Shown here in pieces: positions 36,411-44,952 of a stretch of 64,000 nt of DNA. The translations under genes were made by a program, and so were the position numbers. This DNA comes from Tetranychus cinnabarinus. Taxonomy: Eukaryota > Arthropoda > Arachnida > Trombidiformes > Tetranychidae. Location: contig WHVY01000007.1 of assembly GCA_022266195.1 (NCBI GenBank), forward strand, positions 3,534,001 through 3,598,000. Direction: 5' to 3'. Every line of letters begins with the position of its first letter. Positions within the stretch are counted from its first letter, which is position 1. The notes under the pieces were generated by a model. The model made no database searches, was not told the DNA's origin, and saw only the letters and a list, made by a program, of their open reading frames with translations.

Positions 36411-39400
36411 GTAGGAACAAATATTATCACCCATTTCCATCTCTATTCTCGATCCTTTCAATTATGGGTTTACAGTTTCCAATAAAGTTTCACAGCCAAA
36501 GTGTATTTATTATCATAGATGATATTCATTTTCCTGGGAAAAATATTCCAATATCTACATTAGAAGTCAAATAGAAAATATTTTTTCTCATTTTATTGCA
36601 GTAACTTTCAATTTCATCAAATCAAATATTATCATTTCTCGGCCAGTATTCAACTCTTTTCCACAACTATACAATCATGCTCACCTTTTTGTCTCTACCC
36701 TGTTAGTTGCAACCATCCAGGAAAACTTTAGATGATTAACATTATTAAGCCATTTTTCTTGAAAAACTACACTTTTCCCTCACTATAAAACAAGCCTGAA
36801 AAAAGAGAAGAAAACTCAATTACTCTTTAATGTTAATCAATTGATTGAATTTCCAATCACCTATACATACCTTGTCATAACAGGAACAACTCTTTTAACA
36901 ATTAAAGTCACCATCATCTTCATAATTGAACGAGAAACATTAGCTCAGTGGTAAGCAAACAAAAACAAATTTCCATTAGAAGAGATGTGTAGAATGGTTG
37001 TGTTTAGCTTTCCATCAACTTTTCCATTTCCAATTTTCCTCTGATTTCTTTGTGTTATTATTTGAAAAATCATCAATGAATTGTGAGCCAGTGAACAATT
37101 TTGATCTTCATCGTAACCTGCAATTCTTGAAATCATCTTTGCTTTTAACAATCACCTTTCATATTTTCAACTCTTTCTGGAGACCAAACAAAAGAGCCAA
37201 AAACCATTTCTTTTCATCACCATCATCAGATTTAATAAGAACAGTAAATTATTGAATTGGTGTGTCCTGAGAAGCCAGAAAATACAGCAGTTCATCGAGG
37301 TTAACCAATAGTCGAGGACGATGATAATAAAAGTAGCTAAATCCATCAAAAAAAAGTAGAGATGAAAACACAAAAATAAATAAAAAGTAAACCTGACAAG
37401 ATTGGCAAAAGACAAAACTCGTTTAATAATTGATCACAGAGCAATCAATTTTTGACACAAACTTGATTACAGTTCTGTCTTCAGTTGTTCAACCAGATTA
37501 AGGCATAAATCATAATTACCTTTTCATTCTTGAATGTTGAATATAAGAAATAAAAATAAACCATTGAAGCAATTACAATTTAAGCAAGTAAACAGAAAAA
37601 GCAAACTGTAAAATCATTGTGATTCATCGATCAAGTGACTAAAAAAATAGCCATTGCGGTTGAAGCGCCAAAAATGAAAATCAATGTTCACATGAAAAGA
37701 TGAAAAATTTTATCAAAATTATTATTTTTCCTTTCTATTTAACATTGTAACCATTAAATTTCATCAATTTATTAATCAATAATAATTGAACAATCTAGAA
37801 TTATATTGATAAGTTTTCCCATTCACTCAACTCTTCATAAAACTGAGATTTTTCTTGCCGCTGAAATAACTGTTCATTGTTAAACCATTGATAATAATCA
37901 ATACTTTTTAATGATGATGTCAATGTATTTATTTAAAATCATTACCTTTAAGAAGAAGAAATGAAAACACAGTTTCAATCCATTCTTTTGATTGACTTTT
38001 CAAGTTTTAGCTTCTAATCGAGAAAAATTGGTCAAAATAAAAATGATTTTCACTTTGACCAGAAAAAATTGACAAATGAAGCAAAAGGTCTAAAATGAAA
38101 GGATAAAGTGAATGAACATCAAATTGTGATTAAACCATTTCTAATGGTTATGATCAACTCTTTTTCATTAATCCTGACTTTCAATTCTTATTACAAATCA
38201 AATCATTTGGAAGTTGATTTAAAAATAATTCAACAATTTCATTTTAATAATAGTAAATGATGTTTAAAATGGCTGTAATATGAAGCAAAAACAAGCAGAA
38301 AAAGAAAAGATGAAATCCAAATCTGAAAATGTAAAGAAACTTTCATGTCAATGATGAATGAATGTTGTTTCAAGTTGTGATCAAATGATAATAACACAGT
38401 AACGATCATTTAAGGATTTACCTTCAACCGACAATACATTTTATCATTCAATTTATTTTTACACAAACAACCAAATACACAAACCAAGTAACATTGAATT
38501 TCAATTTCAAGTGAAACATGAACAATTGTCTTCCCTTTGAGTTATTATCAACTTCATTATTTGAGTTGAAAGTCACACAAAAAGCATCAACATTTGCTAG
38601 CAAAACCTCCATTTATAAACCTTTATTTTTAGGCTAAATTTTACTCCAAAAAAAAAACGAAATCCAAAAATGTAAATAATATAAAAATAAATGTCAAAAA
38701 TCGTCGTAAATTTGATGAAATAGAAGCAAAAAATTGCCAGAGATTCACCAAACAAAACCCAATTTCCACTCAAGTCCAGTCTCAACAAAAAACCCAAAAT
38801 ATAAAATGAAACAATCCAACAATTAACGTTTAAAACCAAATAATTTACATTTTGTTTTTAAATCAGTTTTCACCTTAAAAAAGGTAAAACCTTGTTAACC
38901 ATTTTGATATCAATATTGATATGCATTAGATGATTGTCAATGTCACAATCCATGTCACTCCCTGTAAACACAAGGCAGTTCTGCTTTTAGCTTGGATAAT
39001 TCATGGAAAGTAATTTTGCACGAAATCAAAGATTATCAAGTTGATCATGAACACACAACTGAAAGAAGAGAATGAAAAAAAAGTTTCAATTCTCATCCCA
39101 CACTAAACACACCTGAATATAATGATAACATTTGTGTAAACAATTGGAATGCTGGAAGAAGAGCGAACCAAAAAATGAACCTAAATCTTTCAGGATAAAC
39201 TTGGCAACACGAAATGATCATTTATCATGAGTGGAAAACACAGGGAATGATGAAAACTGAATAAACAATTGATAATTGGTAAAACTGGGATAACTCGATG
39301 AATCGAAAAATTGGTTAAAATTAAACAGGGAATCTTTTAATCAGTAGAATCATGAAAATTTTGTTTCAATTTTGCCCATTGAACTATTTTCCTCTTTCAA

Positions 39401-40498
39401 TCGATTTGCTTCACAAACATGAAACTTGTTTCAATCTTGATCGTCTTTTAATATTATTAACTTTATTGCTAACTAACTCGTCTGATACTCCAAGTATGCT
39501 TCTTACATTATCATCATTTTATCATTTTCATAATCTTTTGGGTGGATTACTTAAAACATCATTTTTCATCATCTTCTTCCTGATATTTCCAGTCTCGCTA
39601 TCGCCAACTCATCATCATAATCATCATGAGTTTAAATTGAAGGCAGAAAAGAAGTAAAAATGGTTTTTCATTTGATAAGCAAAATGGTTAAACGCTATTA
39701 TACATCAAAATGCATCATTTGATCATTTCTCAATCATGATAAACTCTAATAATGATAATGATATTATTATCATTTGATCGTTCAACCATTCAATTATAAT
39801 TAACTTGAGAAAATTGAGAAAATTTCAAATTCTCCCAAATCAATTGGCCGTAATCCATTTAACCCAATAATTGATATTCATGACTTAACATCGAACCTTA
39901 ATTTTGACAAATCTTTCCCAATTCCCAAAATTTTGCAGAATTTTCAGTTTCTTCTTGATTAGATTTTTCAGATTCTCAGGATGCTTCGAAATTTGAAATG
40001 TCTAAAAGCTCATTCGATTTTCATAAAAGCCAAAAAATGAGATAAATTTTAATGCAATTCTAACAAGTTTCAGTATTTCCAACTTTTCACACTTTCCAAA
40101 TTTGCAAAATCGACTCAAAATTCAATCTCTTTGTATAATCAACAGATATTCTTGACTGAAATTCGTAATTTCTATCAATTACTGTTCGAACGATATTTCG
40201 TTTTTTCACTTAATTTATTCGCTTTTTTTATTAGCGATTCAAGCCATCAGAATTTTTTTGTATTTGAAATTATTTACTGAACAACTTGGCCAAGAATTAT
40301 GATCATCTTGAAGTTTATCCTGTGATTATCAATTTCATTAACTCCAGAATTCGTTGAATCATTGGATTTGTTTTCAAGTTTTTTTTCATGTTTACTTTTT
40401 TTTCGGTTGAAACAATTTTCTAATTGGCTCATCATTCAAAGGTTGATACAATTAAACATTAATTATATCCATGATGAAAACTCAAGAGACTTTGGTAA
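36411..40498. other. Long non-coding tract left of the first retrotransposon
   Basis: AT-rich with no recognised gene. A hydrophobic open frame at 39352-39657 ends in a His-rich stretch and could be a chance product or an alternative leader exon. If the signal-exon model holds, this is intron 1 of the DIP-type gene. Confidence 0.35.
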
Positions 40499-40502
40499 TG
40501 CT

Positions 40503-40745
40503 TGTAACTTCGGTTTTCAGAGAAAGTAATTTAGATTATTATAATATCTTCTTTCCTTCATTTAACCAGGATATCATTGAAACAATGTTTAACAATTGAA
40601 AAATAGAAAGATCATTTTGAGTATCTAACAATAAGTAGATGAAAAAGGTTTCACTTTTAGTTGATTTTCTTGTGTTCCTTAAAATAAAGTATTTTGACCG
40701 TTTTTCTGATCTTATTTCAGTACTGAAATTACTACCCGAGTTACA
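40503..40745 (+). repeat. Retrotransposon 1, 5' LTR
   Basis: 243 bp, TGTAAC...GTTACA, with perfect 6 bp terminal inverted repeats. An AATAAA at 40683-40688 may act as poly(A) signal in the 3' copy. No clear TATA box was found. Confidence 0.95.
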
Positions 40746-40766
40746 AGTCGACAGGATTCACACCTG
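40746..40766 (+). other. Retrotransposon 1 primer-binding site
   Basis: AGTCGACAGGATTCACACCTG directly follows the LTR. It resembles the reverse complement of the T-arm end of a serine tRNA (AGTCGACAGGATTC and ACCTG), but lacks the TGGCGC that would pair with the tRNA 3' CCA end. Element 2 has the full TGGCGCAGTCGACAGGAT form. Confidence 0.55.
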
Positions 40767-40782
40767 AATTTGCATCATCATA

Positions 40783-41352
40783 ATGATTGACTCTAACTCA
40801 GAAAATTTATCTTCCGGCAATTCTATTGTTCCTCCAATCGTTCCACCAAGATCAAACCGTAATTTGGGTCAAAATCGTTTAGCAAATGCTAGTCGTATTA
40901 ATCGACCAAAACTACAAAACTTCAATGGTCAGGAAAAGAGCATTACAATTGAGAACTGGCTCAAACTTTACGAGTCATCAGCTCTTTGGTATGATTGGAA
41001 TGAAACTGAAATGATTCAACTGCTTGGTGAATATTTAGAGAGTGAAGCTCTTAACTTCTACCTTGATATTAGAGATAATGCTACATGGGTCGAAATCAAA
41101 AACAAACTTATTGGTCGTTTTGGTTTGAAAACTATTGAACCTATTGTTGAGTTTGTTCGATTGCGATTCTATCAGAGTTCAAATGTGGATGAATATTTCG
41201 AGAAAAAGCGAAGATTAGCTGGATTATCAGGTTTATCGGAGGAACAGGCAGTACCGATCATGATTGATCAACTGAGTGATCAATTGAAACGTTGTTTTCT
41301 TGGTCATAATGTTAAAAGTTACGAACGATTTTATCATATTGCAAATGGCTGA
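40783..41352 (+). CDS. Gag (capsid part) of retrotransposon 1
   Basis: 189 codons start 37 bases after the LTR. The region matches the retrotransposon Gag capsid type, with an NWLKLYESSALWYDW-like segment near residues 60-75 and a W..I...L...FG stretch. Gag forms the virus-like particle in the cytoplasm. The frame stops at TGA 41350-41352 in the middle of the domain's C-terminal part; similarity continues in the +1 frame (41300-41656). This means either a one-base insertion in an AAA run near 41343-41346 or a +1 frameshift. Confidence 0.85.
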   Translation: MIDSNSENLSSGNSIVPPIVPPRSNRNLGQNRLANASRINRPKLQNFNGQEKSITIENWLKLYESSALWYDWNETEMIQLLGEYLESEALNFYLDIRDNATWVEIKNKLIGRFGLKTIEPIVEFVRLRFYQSSNVDEYFEKKRRLAGLSGLSEEQAVPIMIDQLSDQLKRCFLGHNVKSYERFYHIANG

Positions 41353-41656
41353 AAGTCATTTTCCTTCAAAACAATCAGATATTCAATTTAAACAAAAGGG
41401 TCAAACCACTACTTTTACTACTCGAAGTAAGAATCATTCAAATAACAATTCAAAAAAAGAACCAACGGGAGCTTGTTTTCGCTGTGAAAAAGCAGGTAAA
41501 CCTGGTCAATTTCATTGGTCCTCTGATTGTCCATTGATAAAAGATGGAAAGAAAATTAATAATATTAATATGAATGAAGATGATTCTGATGATGAATGTC
41601 AAGCTTCATCCACCATCACAACTTCGAAACAAACTGGTGCCAAATATTTAAACTGA
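41300..41656 (+). CDS. Gag (nucleocapsid part) of retrotransposon 1
   Basis: This frame continues Gag after the shift at about 41340; the upstream ATG at 41300 is probably not used. It is basic and carries a zinc-knuckle-like motif C-x2-C-x9-H-x4-C (CFRCEKAGKPGQFHWSSDC), with five residues more between the second Cys and His than the standard x4. An acidic stretch follows. It ends at TGA 41654-41656, directly after a slippery TTTAAAC, through which ribosomes could pass into pol. Confidence 0.8.
   Translation: MVIMLKVTNDFIILQMAESHFPSKQSDIQFKQKGQTTTFTTRSKNHSNNNSKKEPTGACFRCEKAGKPGQFHWSSDCPLIKDGKKINNINMNEDDSDDECQASSTITTSKQTGAKYLN
41647..41656 (+). promoter_or_regulatory. Probable -1 ribosomal frameshift site
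   Basis: TTTAAAC at 41647-41653 is read T TTA AAC in the nucleocapsid frame, the exact X XXY YYZ phase for -1 slippage, and the very next codon is the TGA stop. After slipping, the frame enters pol (FKLNYRLER). Gag-pol of this type commonly uses -1 shifting. A downstream pseudoknot was not assessed. Confidence 0.75.
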
Positions 41657-44600
41657 ATTACAGGCTTGAGAGGAAACCTTCCCATATTATCATCAAGGGT
41701 ATCATAGGATCTCATGAAGTGTCCATTTTATATGATCCAGGTTCAAATATTACATTGGTTGATAAGAAACTATTGAAACTATTAAAAGTAAAAACTATCA
41801 AATCAAATCGATTGAATTATTCAACCATTTCAGGTGAAGGTGAAATCTCAAGTCTGGCGAAATTAAACTTAATGATTGGCCAAATCAAGAATCTTGTTTT
41901 TGTTTATGTAACTGAATTAGATGGAATAGACATTATTTTAGGATTAGATAATATTTGGTTATTCAAACTCAATTGTGACTCTAATTATTTGATTAATCAG
42001 AACATCGATGTTAAGAGTAAACCAAAGAAGCCAAAAATAATCAAACTACTTACACAAGCAAGTAACAGAATAAGCAACCATTTATGTTTTGAAACAAAAT
42101 TTAATCAAAGAGATATTGAAGTGAACAGTGAAATCATTAAGCTATTGAGAAAATATGAACTTGTTTTCGCTGAAGATAAGTTTGATGTTGGTCGTATCAA
42201 TAGCGATGAATGTATTATCGAATTGAACTCAAATATTCCAATCAATTCCAAACCATACCGTGCTTCATTGATACATCAGGACAGAATAAACGAAGAGATA
42301 AGAAAATTACTATCAGTTGGATTTATTAGACCATCACATTCTCCTTATGCATCTCCAGTAACTTTAGCTTACAAGAAAGAAGACAAAGATAAAACACGAT
42401 TTTGTATTGATTTCCGTAAACTGAATGAAGTAGTTGTCACTGATAGTTATCCAATGCCACGGATCGACGATATTCTTGATAAGTTACATGGTAGGAAATA
42501 TTTCAGTGTTTTTGATATTAAATCAGGGTTTTGGCATGTTCCAGTGAATGTAAATGACATTCATAAAACCGCATTCATCACTCAATTCGGCCATTATGAA
42601 TGGTGTGTTATGCCATTTGGATTTAAAAATGCACCAGCAATATTTCAAAGAGCTATTAGGAACATTTTAGAAAAATATGAACTTATTAATTTTTGTCACA
42701 ACTATATTGATGACATTATCATATTTTCCTATGATCTTGAAACACATATTGAGCATATTGAAGCACTGTTATCAGCCATGAGATGTGAGAACGTGAAATT
42801 GAATTTTGACAAGTCTGAGCTGATTCAACTGAAAGTTAATTATCTTGGCCATCAAATAAGTTTGAATGAAATAAGGCCACTCCATAGTAATATTACTTCC
42901 ATAACCAATCTGAATCCTCCGAAAACTTTGACTGAATTGAAAAGATTCCTTGGTAAAATCAATTATAATCGGAAATTTATTAAGAACATAACTGAAATAT
43001 TAGAGCCATTACATAAGTTACTGCGGAAAGACGTTAAATATGAATGGAGTGTTGAATGCCAGAACTCGTTTGAAATGATAAAATCACTACTGACGTCCGA
43101 ACCAGTATTAAAAATGTTTAATCCTAATGAAGAGCTCATCTTGGAAACAGATGCAAGTCGTATTGGGATAGGTGCAGTATTGAAACAATATGATGAAGAA
43201 AAGAAGCTGCATCCTATTGGTTATTTTTCCAAAAAGTTAACTAATTATCAATTGAATTATCCAGTCACAGAATTGGAATGTTTAGCGGTGGTAGAGGCCA
43301 TCAAATACTGGCATCATTATTTATTTTCACGCAAGTTCATCGTAATAACTGATCATATTGCCCTCAAAGCCATCAGAAAGATAAAAAACCCAAATTCCAG
43401 GTTATTCACTTGGGCATTTTATTTAGCTCAATATGACTTTGAAATAAGATACAGACCTGGAAAAGAGAATCTGGAAGCTGATTATCTTTCAAGGGAACCG
43501 ATCTTAGACTTTGAAAACAATTATCCAATTAAAACGATGAATTTCATTAGTTGCGATGAAATTAGAAATGCACAGGAAGAAAATTTGGCCATGAACGATT
43601 TCATTGATGAAAATGGTTTGAAGTACAAATTGGATAAAAAAGGTATTAAGAAAATAATTATACCTGAATCCATCAGATTGAAGTTACTTGAATCAGTCCA
43701 TCAACAATTCGGTCATCTTGGAGCACGAAAAATGATTACTGTTTTGTCTTGGAAATATTCTTGGAAAGGTATGACCAATGACGTTATCATTTTTGTTGCG
43801 AATTGTGTACCATGTCAATTGGGTAAAACAAAAAGGATAAAAACTATTGGCACTTTGGGACAATTCGGTCCACCGAAATCTCCTTTTGATATTGTTTCAA
43901 TTGATACAATTTGTGGTTTATCAAAGTATAAATCAAAAAAATGCTACATTCATTTAGCTATTGACCATTTCACTCGATTCACTTGGGCAATTGCCTCATC
44001 TCATCAGACAGTGTCTGAATTCAAAATTCTTATCAATAATGTCATGAAAATTGGTAAACCTAATATTATTTTGGCTGATCAATATACAGCTCTAACTTCA
44101 CAAGAATTTCTTGATTATTTGAATGGATTCAATATTATTATTAATTTTATTCCAAAATCTTCTCCACAATGCAATGGTATATGTGAAAGGGTTGGAAACA
44201 CAATTATCGACAAAATTAGGGTCAAAATGATCTCAAATAATTATCATTATTCTTGGGTCAAATATTTACAAAAATCAGTATTTGAATACAACCACAGTCC
44301 ACATGATGTGACGGGATTCACACCTTTTTATTTATTAGATGGCACTAAGCCTGAACATTGTGAAAATGTTGATTTCCCAGAATTAGAAAGAGCAAGAGAA
44401 ATTGCTAAGTTAAACTGTTCAAAATACCACGAAAAGAATGCAAAATTATTCAATGAAAAACATGTTGATCATGAATTTAAACCTAACGATTTGGTTTATA
44501 TGAAGAATCTAAGTGGCATCAACAAAAGGAAACTTGACATGAACTATTTTGGACCTTTCCGAGTAATCAGTAAAGATTCTGATAATATTTATACTATCAG

Positions 44601-44688
44601 TAAATCAGAAAATCCATTCCAATCGGAACAAATACATGCTAAGCATTTGGTTCTGAGCTCGTTATCTGAAAGTTCCAATGTTACCTAA
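41647..44688 (+). CDS. Pol polyprotein of retrotransposon 1 (PR-RT-RH-IN)
   Basis: About 1013 codons after the frameshift site; the open frame begins at 41596. An aspartic protease-like region has DPG (41734-41742) where DTG or DSG is usual. Reverse transcriptase follows, with the catalytic YIDD at 42703 and FCIDFRKLN upstream. RNase H begins at LETDASRIGIGAVL. Integrase has an HHCC zinc domain (HQQFGHLGARKM through CVPC) and a catalytic D,D-35-E triad (SIDTICG, LADQYTA, GICERVG). A GPF/Y-type C-terminal module (NYFGPFRVISK) ends it. The frame is uninterrupted. The element copies its RNA to DNA and inserts it in the genome. The protease change may disable Gag-Pol maturation, or be a family trait. 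Confidence 0.93.
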   Translation, partial: FKLNYRLERKPSHIIIKGIIGSHEVSILYDPGSNITLVDKKLLKLLKVKTIKSNRLNYSTISGEGEISSLAKLNLMIGQIKNLVFVYVTELDGIDIILGLDNIWLFKLNCDSNYLINQNIDVKSKPKKPKIIKLLTQASNRISNHLCFETKFNQRDIEVNSEIIKLLRKYELVFAEDKFDVGRINSDECIIELNSNIPINSKPYRASLIHQDRINEEIRKLLSVGFIRPSHSPYASPVTLAYKKEDKDKTRFCIDFRKLNEVVVTDSYPMPRIDDILDKLHGRKYFSVFDIKSGFWHVPVNVNDIHKTAFITQFGHYEWCVMPFGFKNAPAIFQRAIRNILEKYELINFCHNYIDDIIIFSYDLETHIEHIEALLSAMRCENVKLNFDKSELIQLKVNYLGHQISLNEIRPLHSNITSITNLNPPKTLTELKRFLGKINYNRKFIKNITEILEPLHKLLRKDVKYEWSVECQNSFEMIKSLLTSEPVLKMFNPNEELILETDASRIGIGAVLKQYDEEKKLHPIGYFSKKLTNYQLNYPVTELECLAVVEAIKYWHHYLFSRKFIVITDHIALKAIRKIKNPNSRLFTWAFYLAQYDFEIRYRPGKENLEADYLSREPILDFENNYPIKTMNFISCDEIRNAQEENLAMNDFIDENGLKYKLDKKGIKKIIIPESIRLKLLESVHQQFGHLGARKMITVLSWKYSWKGMTNDVIIFVANCVPCQLGKTKRIKTIGTLGQFGPPKSPFDIVSIDTICGLSKYKSKKCYIHLAIDHFTRFTWAIASSHQTVSEFKILINNVMKIGKPNIILADQYTALTSQEFLDYLNGFNIIINFIPKSSPQCNGICERVGNTIIDKIRVKMISNNYHYSWVKYLQKSVFEYNHSPHDVTGFTPFYLLDGTKPEHCENVDFPELERAREIAKLNCSKYHEKNAKLFNEKHVDHEFKPNDLVYMKNLSGINKRKLDMNYFGPFRVISKDSDNIYTISKSENPFQSEQIHAKHLVLSSLSESSNVT

Positions 44689-44709
44689 CCATCAACCACA
44701 GGCGGGGGA

Positions 44710-44952
44710 TGTAACTTCGGTTTTCAGAGAAAGTAATTTAGATTATTATAATATCTTCTTTCCTTCATTTAACCAGGATATCATTGAAACAATGTTTAAC
44801 AATTGAAAAATAGAAAGATCATTTTGAGTATCTAACAATAAGTAGATGAAAAAGGTTTCACTTTTAGTTGATTTTCTTGTGTTCCTTAAAATAAAGTATT
44901 TTGACCGTTTTTCTGATCTTATTTCAGTACTGAAATTACTACCCGAGTTACA
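44710..44952 (+). repeat. Retrotransposon 1, 3' LTR
   Basis: 243 bp, apparently identical to the 5' LTR by eye. It is preceded by a polypurine tract (44699-44709) and followed by target duplication TGCT. Confidence 0.95.

Larger units (their letters stand above)
40503..44952 (+). mobile_element. Ty3/Gypsy-type LTR retrotransposon 1, full length
   Basis: This 4450 bp element has two 243 bp LTRs (40503-40745 and 44710-44952) that look identical and run from TGTAAC to GTTACA. It is flanked by the 4 bp target duplication TGCT (40499-40502 and 44953-44956). Internal order is primer-binding site (40746-40766), gag, nucleocapsid frame, pol (protease, reverse transcriptase, RNase H, integrase), then a polypurine tract AGGCGGGGGA just before the right LTR. 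Protein order with integrase last places it in Ty3/Gypsy. No env frame is present. Identical LTRs imply a recent insertion, although gag is read in two frames. Confidence 0.95.

Noticed and set aside
39352..39657. Hydrophobic 101-codon frame as a leader exon for the Ig gene
   Set aside because: It has a hydrophobic run but a His-rich tail, no convincing donor in phase, and the candidate at 36305 fits better.
40503..40745. LTR end of element 1 extended so that ATGCT is a 5 bp target duplication
   Set aside because: That would remove the terminal A and break the TG...CA ends; the 4 bp TGCT duplication keeps perfect 6 bp terminal inverted repeats.
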